64,000 nt of DNA, taken from positions 25,040-89,039 of the forward strand of contig NZ_CANLMZ010000017.1 of NCBI RefSeq assembly GCF_947492645.1. Direction: 5' to 3'. The position numbers and the translations under genes are program-made. This DNA comes from an uncultured Pontibacter sp. GTDB taxonomy: Bacteria > Bacteroidota > Bacteroidia > Cytophagales > Hymenobacteraceae. Every line of letters starts with the position of its first letter. Positions within the stretch are counted from its first letter, which is position 1. The notes beneath the pieces were generated by a model. That model worked only from the letters and a program-made list of their open reading frames with translations. It had not been told where the DNA came from and did not search any database. Positions 53,423 through 62,256 of the stretch are shown here, one piece after another.

Positions 53423-53941
53423 TTAATTAAACTCTGCGCAATCTGCAGAAGGTACATATACGCCGCCTGCCTGCTGGTAAACGACGCGTGCGCCCAGGTG
53501 GCCTGCGTAAGTTAAAAAGCCTGTGCCGGTAACAAGTAACAATAAGATCAGAAACTTTAGCAGTCGTGGTTTATACTTCAGCATACCGGTATGCACGGCC
53601 AGGTCCAGAAAAGCCGCTGCCGTAAAAGTATAGGTCATAAGCTCGGCAAAGCGCTCATGGTCTTTTAAAACGGTTGGGTCGCAAATTTTGCGCGAAACCA
53701 CGCCATCGGCCAGGTCGCCGGTAAATACACTTAGCCAGGCGGCCAGGGTGCCGGTATATAATAAAAAAGAGCCCATCTTCTGCCAGAAATCAGCAGAAGC
53801 GGGCTTTAAGAATACAGCAATCAGTTTAACGATAGTAGCAAACGTAAGCAGCGCTATCGGGAAATGTACCGTGAGCGGGTGCCATACTTCAGTTCGCCAG
53901 AAGGTTGGTTCGGGCATGCTATTCCAGTATAGTAACTGCAA
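53423..53941 (-). CDS. DUF2231-family membrane protein
   Basis: A 172-residue protein with four membrane helices. The opening WHPLTVHFPIALLTFATIVKL matches the DUF2231 signature, with the His pair that often suggests heme or metal binding. Bacteroidetes copper clusters frequently carry this gene. It overlaps the lipoprotein gene at 53919 by 23 bases, so the two are co-translated. Confidence 0.85.
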   Translation of the reverse strand: MQLLYWNSMPEPTFWRTEVWHPLTVHFPIALLTFATIVKLIAVFLKPASADFWQKMGSFLLYTGTLAAWLSVFTGDLADGVVSRKICDPTVLKDHERFAELMTYTFTAAAFLDLAVHTGMLKYKPRLLKFLILLLLVTGTGFLTYAGHLGARVVYQQAGGVYVPSADCAEFN

Positions 53942-54236
53942 CAGGGTCGAGGCGCTGGCCGGTTTTCTCTACCTGCACTTCTACCTTACCACCTTCTTTC
54001 AGCTGATCAAACTCAACAGTCTGGCCGTTTCTGGTAAGGCTGGTGTTGTCGGTAAAGTATAACTCCAGGCGTTTGTTGTCGTCGGTTTTTACATAGATCT
54101 CTCTCTTTTCCGGTACCACTTTATCTACAGTGCCCTGGTAGGTGCCAGACTCCACTACATCGGTGCCGCTTTCGCAGGCAAACAGGAATGGAACCATAAA
54201 AAGGAATGCCAGTAATAGCGGTTTTATGCGGTTCAT
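53919..54236 (-). CDS. Small lipoprotein of the copper cluster
   Basis: A 105-residue lipoprotein from the ATG at 54236 (MNRIKPLLLAFLFMVPFLFACES, lipobox FLFAC). An upstream ATG at 54263 adds nine residues but would spoil the signal peptide. The mature part is one small beta-barrel-like domain (YQGTVDKVVPEKREIYVKTDD, GGKVEVQVEK). The function is unknown. It overlaps the DUF2231 gene and is probably the first gene of this operon. Confidence 0.75.
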   Translation of the reverse strand: MNRIKPLLLAFLFMVPFLFACESGTDVVESGTYQGTVDKVVPEKREIYVKTDDNKRLELYFTDNTSLTRNGQTVEFDQLKEGGKVEVQVEKTGQRLDPVAVTILE

Positions 54237-54402
54237 AGTTTTAGGTTTTAAATTGATTATCAATTTTATATATATTTAGAAACACTACTAGTACGAAGCT
54301 GCTGCTACAAGGGTCTAATCGTTTAGTTTTTCCTCATCCACCGAATCTGTAGCCATACTTTACGGTTCAAATAATGGCTATACTTTGCATTATCAGCGGC
54401 AC

Positions 54403-55809
54403 TTATACTTCGGCCAACTCCTGCTGCTTTAATTGTGGCACCTGCAGGTGATCAAGTATAAGATGGAACACATCTACAGCTTGCACCTGCTCCGGCAGTT
54501 CCTGTTTATACTTGGTAAGCAGCAGCGGCCACTCGTTTTTGTTTTCTGGCAGTACACCATGCGAGCCTTTTACCAGCGTGGCATCCAGCGGAATAATATC
54601 CAATACAGTTCTGAAGCCCAGCTTTTTCCTTAGTAACTTGCCCACCACCAGTGGCACAGGGAATTTTATTTTCGGGTCGATAAACATCTCTACCGGGTCG
54701 TAGCCTGGCTTTTTATGGATGTCTACCATGCGGGCATAGTCGGGTGCTTTCTTATCGTCGAGCCAGAAGTAGTAGGTGAACCAGGCATTAGGTTTGGCTA
54801 GAACCACCAGGTCGCCACATCTTTCGTGTGCCAGGTTATACTTGTTGCGTTCTTCGCCGGCCAGCACTTCGGCTACGCCGTCCTGCTGTTGCAGCAACGC
54901 CTTTACCTCTGCTATTTTTGATTTCTCGTGGATGTACACGTGGGCCAGCTGGTGATCGGCAACGGCAAAGGCCGTGCTCATAGCAGTATCCAGTAATTCG
55001 GTACCACGTTCTACACGCACCTGTATGTAGCCATGTTGGCGCAGCACGCGGTTCAGGTGCACCGGCTGGTTCACATCCGAAATGCCATACTCCGACAGTA
55101 CCATCAACTGTGCACCTTTTGCTTCGTAAAAGTTAATCAGGTCACCTACCACAGCATCTATTTCCTGCAGGTCTTTGGCAATGCGCGGGTCTGATGGGCC
55201 CAGGCGTTGCAGGTTGTAGTCGAGGTGGGGCAGGTAGACGAGGGTAAGCGTTGGGTTGTATAGATCGTCGGTGATCTTGGAGGCATCTGCAATCCATTTA
55301 CTAGATTTTATACTTGTTTTCGGACCCCAGTAGTTAAACAGCGGAAACGTACCCAACTTTGCCTGCAGCGTGTCGCGCAGGTCAGCGGGTTGGGTATAGC
55401 AGTCAGGGAGTTTGCGGCCATCGGCCAGGTACTGCGGGCGCGGCGTTAACGTATAATCTGCGGTGGTGTTCATATTGTACCACCAGCCCATGTTGGCCAC
55501 GGTAAAGTCAGGGTTTGCGGCTTTGGCCACCTCCCATACTTTGGGTGCCTGCACCAGTTTGTTTGATTGTCGCCACAGTTTTATCTCATCTTCATCTCGA
55601 AAATACCAGCCATTGGCAACAATGCCGTGCTCTTCGGGCCACTTACCGGTTAAATAGGTGCTTTGTGCGGTGCAGGTAACAGCCGGTATGGCAGGTTTTA
55701 TACTTGCCTGCTGTGCTTCTGCTGCCCATTTTTGAATGAATGGGGTATTGTTACTAATGAGTGATTTCGTTAGTCCTACTACGTTCAGAACTACTGTCTT
55801 CTGCATCAT
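54403..55809 (-). CDS. eboF: EboF: alkaline phosphatase/nucleotide pyrophosphatase-like protein
   Basis: A 468-residue metal-dependent phosphodiesterase of the alkaline phosphatase superfamily. The catalytic region reads PAVTCTAQSTYLTGKWPEEHGI, and the metal ligands are seen in LPHLDYNLQRLG, MVLSEYGISDV and KGSHGVLPEN. In the ebo cluster it is the last of six genes. It overlaps the eboE gene by 56 bases (55754-55809). Its substrate is unknown; the family hydrolyses nucleotide-linked diphosphates. Confidence 0.9.
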   Translation of the reverse strand: MMQKTVVLNVVGLTKSLISNNTPFIQKWAAEAQQASIKPAIPAVTCTAQSTYLTGKWPEEHGIVANGWYFRDEDEIKLWRQSNKLVQAPKVWEVAKAANPDFTVANMGWWYNMNTTADYTLTPRPQYLADGRKLPDCYTQPADLRDTLQAKLGTFPLFNYWGPKTSIKSSKWIADASKITDDLYNPTLTLVYLPHLDYNLQRLGPSDPRIAKDLQEIDAVVGDLINFYEAKGAQLMVLSEYGISDVNQPVHLNRVLRQHGYIQVRVERGTELLDTAMSTAFAVADHQLAHVYIHEKSKIAEVKALLQQQDGVAEVLAGEERNKYNLAHERCGDLVVLAKPNAWFTYYFWLDDKKAPDYARMVDIHKKPGYDPVEMFIDPKIKFPVPLVVGKLLRKKLGFRTVLDIIPLDATLVKGSHGVLPENKNEWPLLLTKYKQELPEQVQAVDVFHLILDHLQVPQLKQQELAEV

Positions 55810-57031
55810 GTGCGTGGTTTATACTTTGCAGAACCCATTGCAACTCGCGCTGAATGGATTCGGGTAAATCTGTTTTGATTTCTTCAGGAAGAACTTCCCA
55901 AGTATAGGTTTCTACCTCCAGGTGCTGCGTTACAGGGTGTTTTTGCAAAAGAGCCAAAACATCGAGCACATCATCCTGCGTAGATTGTAAACTGTTGTAC
56001 GCCTTCGTAAAAAGCGGTACATGGAAATGTGTGCGCCATTCTACCGCATTTGGTTTACGAATGTGTTGAAGTGCGAAGGTTAGGTCGGGGTAGTGGGTAA
56101 GTTCATCAATATTACTACGCTCTACCACCTGGTGCAGGTACGTTGATTCAGCTAATGAATTCAACGTTTCGGCAATCTCGCCCCGTGTTTCTACATCCTC
56201 AGGCAAGTTAGTTTTAAGGGCTGCACTTAACTGTATTTTACCAATCTTTATACCTGCTTTTTCCAGCTTACGGAAAGTATGAGCAGGATTTTCGTAGGCA
56301 AGGGCAAAATGGCAGACATCGTAGCAAAGTTGCAGGTGTGTAAGTATAGCTTCTTTTGCCTTAGCTTCTGGCAAGCCTTTGCTTGTTTGCAGGCGCTCAA
56401 CGCCCTTCGGCAACAGCCAATCTTCAAATAAAGCCACTACCTCATCTGAGTTTTCTAGGAAACCATCCGGCTCCGGCTCCAGGTCCAGGTGTATGGTTTT
56501 GCCCGTTCTGCTTTTAAGCTCATAAAGCCCCTCTGCCACCTGCAGCAGATTATCGGTGCACAAAGTATAAACAGAGTTCATCTTGAAATCGTCAGCATCT
56601 ACAAACCAGGGTTTGTAAGAGAGGGGAGACGTGGAGATACCGCCCTCCATATTTTCCGGTAAAAGCTCTGCCAGGATGTTTGCCAGGCGCATCGTATAGG
56701 CTACCCTTTCTTCCGTGGTCCAATCGGGCTTGTGCACATTATCCTTAACCTCCTGGTGATGAAAGCCGCCATACGGAAAGCCATTCATCGTAAAAACATA
56801 CAAGCCATGATGCTCTAGCCATACCTTAAACTCCTGTAGCAGATTATCTTTCATAATATCCTCGGATGCCTTGTTAGAGAGGCGCAAGCCAATGCCAAAC
56901 GGTTTGTTCGGGGATATTGCTTTTTTAAGCGACGGCAAGTACTGCTTTAGCGAAAGGAATACCTCCTCCCATGTTTCACCGGGGTGGATGTTGGTGCAAT
57001 ACGTGAGGTGATATCCTTTTGCTAATTGCAT
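55754..57031 (-). CDS. eboE: EboE: xylose-isomerase-like TIM barrel protein
   Basis: A 425-residue protein of the sugar phosphate isomerase/epimerase-like fold, beginning LTYCTNIHPGETWEEVFLSL, a recognisable EboE start. Metal-binding acidic and His residues lie in IHLDLEPEPDGF and YDVCHFALAYENP. The final 20 residues (SSSERSRTNEITH) are polar and coincide with the overlap into eboF. It is annotated as a metabolite traffic protein in other genomes, on limited evidence. Confidence 0.9.
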   Translation of the reverse strand: MQLAKGYHLTYCTNIHPGETWEEVFLSLKQYLPSLKKAISPNKPFGIGLRLSNKASEDIMKDNLLQEFKVWLEHHGLYVFTMNGFPYGGFHHQEVKDNVHKPDWTTEERVAYTMRLANILAELLPENMEGGISTSPLSYKPWFVDADDFKMNSVYTLCTDNLLQVAEGLYELKSRTGKTIHLDLEPEPDGFLENSDEVVALFEDWLLPKGVERLQTSKGLPEAKAKEAILTHLQLCYDVCHFALAYENPAHTFRKLEKAGIKIGKIQLSAALKTNLPEDVETRGEIAETLNSLAESTYLHQVVERSNIDELTHYPDLTFALQHIRKPNAVEWRTHFHVPLFTKAYNSLQSTQDDVLDVLALLQKHPVTQHLEVETYTWEVLPEEIKTDLPESIQRELQWVLQSINHAHDAEDSSSERSRTNEITH

Positions 57032-57072
57032 GCTTGTTTAAGGTAAAGGTGAGAAGTTTGATGTTTTTATAC

Positions 57073-58260
57073 TTACGCCTGTGCCAGTACTTGCGGTTGA
57101 TGAATGATGTGCAACTGCTGAATGGCTTTCAGAATCAGAAGTTCATCCATGTGGTGTACTTCCTGGCCTGCACCTAGTTTGTTCAGCAGCATAATGGTAA
57201 GTTGCCCACCAAGGTGCTCCTGAAACTCGCGCAGACCTTCAATTACAGATAATTGGCTGAATGGATCCTGCTGGTCTAATAACTCAGGAGTGAACAAGTC
57301 AAAGCCAAGTATCTGTAGCAGGTGCAGTACATCATCGCATTCTGCTTGTGTGATCATGCCTTTTAAGTAGGAATAGGTTACATCCAAGGCAATACCGATG
57401 GCTACTGCTTCGCCGTGTCTCAGGTTATAATTGCTAAGTTGCTCCAGTTTATGAGCTGCCCAATGGCCAAAGTCCAGCGGGCGCGACGAGCCTGTCTCAA
57501 ACGGATCGGTGCCTCCGATGTGCTGCACGTGCAGTTCGGCGCAGCGATGAATCAGGCGCTGCATGGCTTCCATATCCCGGTTTGCCAGTTTCTCAGCGTC
57601 TTGTTTTATACTTTGATAAAAGGCGGCATCTTTGATAAGGGCCACTTTTACAGCTTCCGAAATGCCAGCCCGCCAATCACAGTCATCCAGGGTTAGCAAA
57701 AAATCGCTGTCGTTTATAACGGCTACTGGCGGGGCAAACGTGCCAATGAAATTCTTTTTGCCAAAGGCGTTGATGCTGTTTTTTACACCCACACCGGAGT
57801 CGTTCTGCGATAGTACTGTAGTTGGAATGCGGATGTGGCGGATGCCACGGTGCGCGATGGTAGCGGCAAAGCCAGCAAGATCTAAAATAGCGCCACCGCC
57901 GATGGCTACAAGATAGGAATGCCTGCAAACGCCAAACTCATTTACTGCTTGCAATATTTGCTGCAAGTATATCGGGTTGTTCTTAGACTCCTCGCCACCA
58001 GGTATGAGAAGTGGCTCAGCCACCAGGTTTATACTTTGTGTATGGTTAGTAGCGTAATTGTTAATTTGCTGCAGCAACTCCGGGTTAGCATTGGCTACGC
58101 CGCTATCAACTACAAAAAGCACTTTAGCCGGTGCGCCGGAAGTATGGCTTTGTGTTAAAATATCTGTTAGCAGCGTATTGTCGGCTGCAAAAAGGCTTTG
58201 TGTAAAGTATACCCCGTACCTGAACTTTACTGAAAACTCTTGTTCTATCGTGTTATGCAT
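57073..58260 (-). CDS. eboD: EboD: 3-dehydroquinate synthase-like enzyme
   Basis: A 395-residue sugar phosphate cyclase of the AroB superfamily. The NAD-binding GGGAILDLAGFAATIAHRG and the following PTTVLSQNDSGVGVKNSINAFGKKNFIG correspond to the AroB region. In place of the AroB DSSVGGKTGVN residues this has DSGVGVKNSIN, so it belongs to a different cyclase branch. Metal ligands appear as EAVKVALIKD and a His-rich C-terminal half (LDFGHWAAHKLEQ, HGEAVAIG). It probably cyclises a sugar phosphate to begin ebo metabolite synthesis. Confidence 0.92.
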   Translation of the reverse strand: MHNTIEQEFSVKFRYGVYFTQSLFAADNTLLTDILTQSHTSGAPAKVLFVVDSGVANANPELLQQINNYATNHTQSINLVAEPLLIPGGEESKNNPIYLQQILQAVNEFGVCRHSYLVAIGGGAILDLAGFAATIAHRGIRHIRIPTTVLSQNDSGVGVKNSINAFGKKNFIGTFAPPVAVINDSDFLLTLDDCDWRAGISEAVKVALIKDAAFYQSIKQDAEKLANRDMEAMQRLIHRCAELHVQHIGGTDPFETGSSRPLDFGHWAAHKLEQLSNYNLRHGEAVAIGIALDVTYSYLKGMITQAECDDVLHLLQILGFDLFTPELLDQQDPFSQLSVIEGLREFQEHLGGQLTIMLLNKLGAGQEVHHMDELLILKAIQQLHIIHQPQVLAQA

Positions 58261-58362
58261 AAGGGGTGGTGGTTAAAAGGTAATCGGAAGTATAAGCTAA
58301 TGTTGTAAGTATGAATTGATCTTGCGGAAAATGAGGCAAGACGCTTTAAAAAGGTATTTCAT

Positions 58363-59271
58363 TTAAGTTACGCTAAAGTTTCGGGCTATGTAAATGGATA
58401 CCGGTAGCAGCAGCAGCACTATCAGGCCGTACTGCCAGCCGGCAAAACCAGCTGCTATACTTGCGTTCATCACAATAAGGGCAAGTATACCGGCCTTTAC
58501 AGCTTTAAAAATTAATTTAGGCTCTTTGGCAGGCAATGCCCGCACCAACGGAGGGAAAATAAGGTAAGCGAACAACAGCAGAAACGGGATACTGTACAGC
58601 AGGTTAAACTGCGGCAGCAAACCAAGGCTGAAGATGCCTGCAAAAACCATCAGGTACATGAGTAGTGCCCCTTTTAAGGCAGCTGTATTTCCACCATGCA
58701 CCTCGCCACGGCTTACCATGGTTATGGCGGCAATGTATACGATAGGGATAAGCGCAATAAACCAAAGATTTTCTACCATGGCAGGTATGGCACTAACGCC
58801 AAGCAATAAGTTGCCGCCACGGCAGGCACCCATGTTTACAGGGCCAAGTAAGGTATTGTGTTTTCCCTTCCAGTCGTAGAGCAGGGCAAGTAAGGCAATA
58901 GCTACAGCAATAACTGCACTTACCACCGATACCTGCCAGGCTGCCAGTATACCACCTGCTAAAAGTATGGCACCTAGTATACTTGCACCGGCTATACTTG
59001 CTCTTCCGCTAGGTATGGGTCTTTCCGGACGCTCCACTTTATCCAGTTCGGCATCAAACACATCGTTAAACACCACGCCACCACCATACAGGCCAATAGT
59101 TGCCAGCACCAGCAAGCTAAGCGGCTGCAGGTATTCCGGCATAAAGCCATTTTCCATTAAAGTGATAGAATATAAGGCACCTGATGCCGCAAAGCCCATC
59201 ATAATATCAGCGACGGCCGTTACAATGTTGGCAGGGCGCATCAGCCTCAGGTAAGCTTTAAAAGTTATCAT
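58363..59271 (-). CDS. eboC: EboC: UbiA-family prenyltransferase
   Basis: A 302-residue membrane prenyltransferase with eight or nine helices. The prenyl-diphosphate motif is NDVFDAELDKVERPERPIPSG, and a second acidic motif lies in ALLYDWKGKHN. I chose the ATG at 59271, 4 bases after the eboB stop; an upstream TTG would overlap eboB. It would attach an isoprenoid to the ebo core in the membrane. Confidence 0.92.
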   Translation of the reverse strand: MITFKAYLRLMRPANIVTAVADIMMGFAASGALYSITLMENGFMPEYLQPLSLLVLATIGLYGGGVVFNDVFDAELDKVERPERPIPSGRASIAGASILGAILLAGGILAAWQVSVVSAVIAVAIALLALLYDWKGKHNTLLGPVNMGACRGGNLLLGVSAIPAMVENLWFIALIPIVYIAAITMVSRGEVHGGNTAALKGALLMYLMVFAGIFSLGLLPQFNLLYSIPFLLLFAYLIFPPLVRALPAKEPKLIFKAVKAGILALIVMNASIAAGFAGWQYGLIVLLLLPVSIYIARNFSVT

Positions 59272-59275
59272 CTGC

Positions 59276-60217
59276 TTAACGTACAATGTTTGATTCCAGC
59301 ACAGTATCAGCTTTTATTTCGCCAATTACCGGGGTTTGTCCGCCGCGAAGCACAGAGTTGTCGGAGAATTTCTCACGCTGGTCTACTGTAGCAGGAGTAA
59401 GCCAATCCGACTCATGCATCTGGCCACTCTTGCCAAAGGCATCCAACGCATTCTGGTAACAAACCTTACGCACATCCTCAATGCTTATACCTTTCTCGAG
59501 CATCAGCGAAGCCGTTTTAGGAACAGAAAGCGGGTCAGAAACACCCCAGTCTGCGGAGCTGTTTACGATGATGCGCTCAGAACCATACTGCTTCACAATC
59601 TCTACCATGCGTTCGTTACCCATTTTAGAGTTCGGGTAGATAGTAAAGGCAGCCCAGAAGCCGCGGTCCAGCACATCGCGCACAGTTTCTTCGTTATTAT
59701 GATCAATTATAACCATATCAGGTGCTATGCCATGCTCCAGGCATACTTCCATACTTGTAATAGTGCCGGCTTTTTTATCGCGGTGCGGGGTGTGTACCTG
59801 CACCGGCAGGCCAACTTCACGGGCAAGATCCAGTTGGGCACGGAAGAACCTGTCCTCTGCGGGTGTCTGGTCGTCGTACCCGATCTCGCCTATGCCAACC
59901 ACGCCTTCTTTGCAAACAAAAAGCGGCAGCAGTTCCATTACCTGCTCAGCAAGTGCTTCGTTGTTCGCCTCTTTGGAGTTAAGGCCGATGGTGCAGTAAT
60001 GCTTAATGCCAAATTGACTTGCCCTGAAGCGTTCCCACCCAACCAAACTGCTGAAGTAGTCTTTAAAAGAGCCTACTTCGGTACGGGGTTGACCCAGCCA
60101 GAAAGCGGGTTCTATAATTGCCACAATGCCTGCCTGGCGCATACGCTGGTAGTCGTCTGTGGTGCGGGATGTCATATGTATATGCGGATCAATCAACATG
60201 AGGTTGTGTGGGTTCAT
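59276..60217 (-). CDS. eboB: EboB: TatD-like metal-dependent hydrolase
   Basis: A 313-residue amidohydrolase-type TIM barrel. The metal site begins DPHIHM near residue 10, with later GEIGYDDQTP, QVHTPHRDK, IDHNNEE and NSSADWGVSDP supplying the other ligands. It is the second gene of the ebo operon and follows eboA by 43 bases. Confidence 0.9.
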   Translation of the reverse strand: MNPHNLMLIDPHIHMTSRTTDDYQRMRQAGIVAIIEPAFWLGQPRTEVGSFKDYFSSLVGWERFRASQFGIKHYCTIGLNSKEANNEALAEQVMELLPLFVCKEGVVGIGEIGYDDQTPAEDRFFRAQLDLAREVGLPVQVHTPHRDKKAGTITSMEVCLEHGIAPDMVIIDHNNEETVRDVLDRGFWAAFTIYPNSKMGNERMVEIVKQYGSERIIVNSSADWGVSDPLSVPKTASLMLEKGISIEDVRKVCYQNALDAFGKSGQMHESDWLTPATVDQREKFSDNSVLRGGQTPVIGEIKADTVLESNIVR

Positions 60218-60260
60218 AAGGCTAAGGGTTGTTAAGTGTAAAGGTTGATGAAGAAGTATG

Positions 60261-61184
60261 TTAGTTTATCTCTAAAAGTCTGTTGCCGATAAGGTCCCAG
60301 GTGATTTCGCCGCGCATTACACTTTCTTTAAGTGTTGCGTGCTCATTCAGTAATTCCTGGGCAGGGGCAAAGTTGCTTTGGGTGCAGGCAAGAGCTGCTG
60401 CTGCTTTTTCGAGGTCGTTTGGCTGTGCAAAAAGCTTCTTGACGTCGTTTAGCAGCGTGTCGTCTAAGTAGGGGCCAACAGAGCGCCAAAGCTCCGGCGA
60501 CACGGTACGGCCGGCTGCCCAGCGTTCATGGGCGTAATCACTCAGCATGCGGGCCAATTTAGGGTTCACACGCTTCTCGATGCCGTAAATACGATAGATT
60601 GGCTTGCCTACAAACAAGGTTTTAAGCACCATTTGGTTCCAGGCATCTTCTTCCATGTAATCGGAAGGGTAAGGGTTGTTCAGCGCAACAGCCTCATACA
60701 CATCTCCCATATTTGTACGCACCCCCTCAGAGGCTCTTTTCCTGAACTGCTCTGGGTGCGGCAGCAAAGGCAATGCAGCATACAAGGCTACCAGTTCGCC
60801 CATATCAGCTGTATTAAACAGTTTTTCTATGGTTGCAAGGTATGTTTCCGGGTTCTGATGTGGTATAGAAAGTATAAGTATGGTACGGGCTGCCTGTGCA
60901 GTTGTCCAGTTTGATGGGTTAAAGCCGGCCCTGATATCAGTTGCCTGTTGCAGGTCTTGTTTGTTTACCTGTAAATTCTCTTTGCCAACAAAACGTGGTG
61001 CAGCACTAAAAGCAAGGTAGAGGTCTTTGGCCTGATAGGCGTTTGAAGAGACAAGTGTCAGTTTCTGTGTAAGCCACTCTATACTCTCCGGTGAGGCAGT
61101 TTTGCGGATTAGATCTTTTAAAAATTCCTTTACCGCGCTGATGTCTGCCTGGTATAAAACGGTTGGTGTAGAAGTAGTACTCAT
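60261..61184 (-). CDS. eboA: EboA-domain protein
   Basis: A 307-residue helical protein and the first gene of the ebo operon. The ATG at 61184 (MSTTSTPTVLYQ) is preferred; an ATG at 61217 would add eleven residues. The body (FGPAQE-like repeats of helices, PLLPHPEQFRKRASEGVRTNMGD, RIYGIEKRVNPKLARMLSDYAHERWAAGR) matches the EboA family, whose biochemical role is unknown. No promoter of the usual type was found upstream. Confidence 0.88.
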   Translation of the reverse strand: MSTTSTPTVLYQADISAVKEFLKDLIRKTASPESIEWLTQKLTLVSSNAYQAKDLYLAFSAAPRFVGKENLQVNKQDLQQATDIRAGFNPSNWTTAQAARTILILSIPHQNPETYLATIEKLFNTADMGELVALYAALPLLPHPEQFRKRASEGVRTNMGDVYEAVALNNPYPSDYMEEDAWNQMVLKTLFVGKPIYRIYGIEKRVNPKLARMLSDYAHERWAAGRTVSPELWRSVGPYLDDTLLNDVKKLFAQPNDLEKAAAALACTQSNFAPAQELLNEHATLKESVMRGEITWDLIGNRLLEIN

Positions 61185-61700
61185 GTAAGTCCGGGTTTTA
61201 GACTCAACTGCTGGCATTAACAGCTATGCTTTGCATCCTGGTACAACAACTGCCAGAGAAAAACACACAGCTTTCCCTGAAGTATAATTGGAGCGTAAGT
61301 AAGAAGTGTTAGGGCCAAAAGTTGAAAGCTATATAGCATTTCAATAATTACTGGTTTCCTTTTACGAAACCATATCCAGAAGGTTTGATAAAATTGTACT
61401 GTTTTTTCCCAAAGATGCTAAGGCGCCTCACTCGCTACGATGGTAGTCCCAGCTATTAAAAAGTGTAATCAGGCACTATGTATGATTGGTTATGAAAGAC
61501 TTAAGTACCTTAACAGTAGCTGAGTATAGATGGGTGAGTTGTAGTAAATGTGTTGCTTTACACCTTTTACCTCTTATTGTCCTTTATTTACCCATTAAAT
61601 TGATATTCTAACTTATAAAATCATTAATAAATAAGAATTTTCTTTTTATAAATTGAACTTTGCAGGCCGATAAAATGTGATAAGGTTGTAATTAAAACAA
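61185..61700. other. Divergent intergenic region before eboA
   Basis: A 516-base spacer between the divergent ebo operon and the small gene at 61701. The right end (61590-61670) is very A+T-rich and carries GAACTTTG at 61655-61662, a near match to a -7 box for the plus-strand gene. Nothing is recognisable in the rest, and no convincing ebo promoter was found. Confidence 0.5.
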
Positions 61701-61970
61701 ATGAAAGAATTAGATAGACTTAAGAATGGCCTGGGAGACAGCCATGTGTTGTTGTACAAGAATGAAGACCAAGGTCTGAAGTGCTCCTTTGTGCGGGAAG
61801 GAATGGTAGTAGATTCATTCGTGATTGAGGATGATGTACTGGCACAGGCACTTAGCGAAAAGGGTATGAATGGGGTAGTAGAAGGAAGTAACTTTCAGAT
61901 GCTCCGCAATAACTACGACTGGTTTTCGCTAAGCGTTAAAAGCAAGAAGCTTTACAAAGAGCTTAAGTAA
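61701..61970 (+). CDS. Small hypothetical soluble protein
   Basis: An 89-residue acidic/basic mixed protein beginning MKELDRLKNGLGDSHVLLYK, with no signal or membrane segment. Beta-strand-like stretches (GLKCSFVREGMVVDSFVIED, SNFQMLRNNYDWFSLSVKSK) suggest a small mixed fold. No family is recognised. A near -7 promoter box lies about 40 bases upstream and a terminator 22 bases after the stop, so it is a discrete expressed unit. Confidence 0.65.
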   Translation: MKELDRLKNGLGDSHVLLYKNEDQGLKCSFVREGMVVDSFVIEDDVLAQALSEKGMNGVVEGSNFQMLRNNYDWFSLSVKSKKLYKELK

Positions 61971-61992
61971 TAATTACTTATTATAGAGGTGT

Positions 61993-62020
61993 AACCGCTC
62001 CCTTTCGGAGCGGTTTTTTT
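61993..62020 (+). terminator. Terminator of the 89-residue gene
   Basis: A perfect 9-base stem AACCGCTCC/GGAGCGGTT (61993-62001 and 62007-62015) with the loop CTTTC is followed by a T run. Confidence 0.92.
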
Positions 62021-62256
62021 GTGCCCGTACTTTAGTATTGCAATTGCACCATCCATAATGCCAGGCTAACGGTTTGCATTTACTTTTTATACTTATCCTG
62101 CATCATTCTAAAGGGGTTGTTGATATAATATGGGGTAAACTGTATCAGTTTAGAGCGGATTGGCGTAGCCATGTAGTATGCATTTATATAAAGGCGCTGC
62201 CAGAACAGGCAGGCAATCTATACTTTATACTTGCTTTAACTTAAACCGAGACGGAA

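Noticed and set aside
59336..60235. 299-codon open frame antisense to eboB
   Set aside because: It mirrors the frame of a clearly conserved TatD-type gene and its translation shows no domain. It is a shadow frame.
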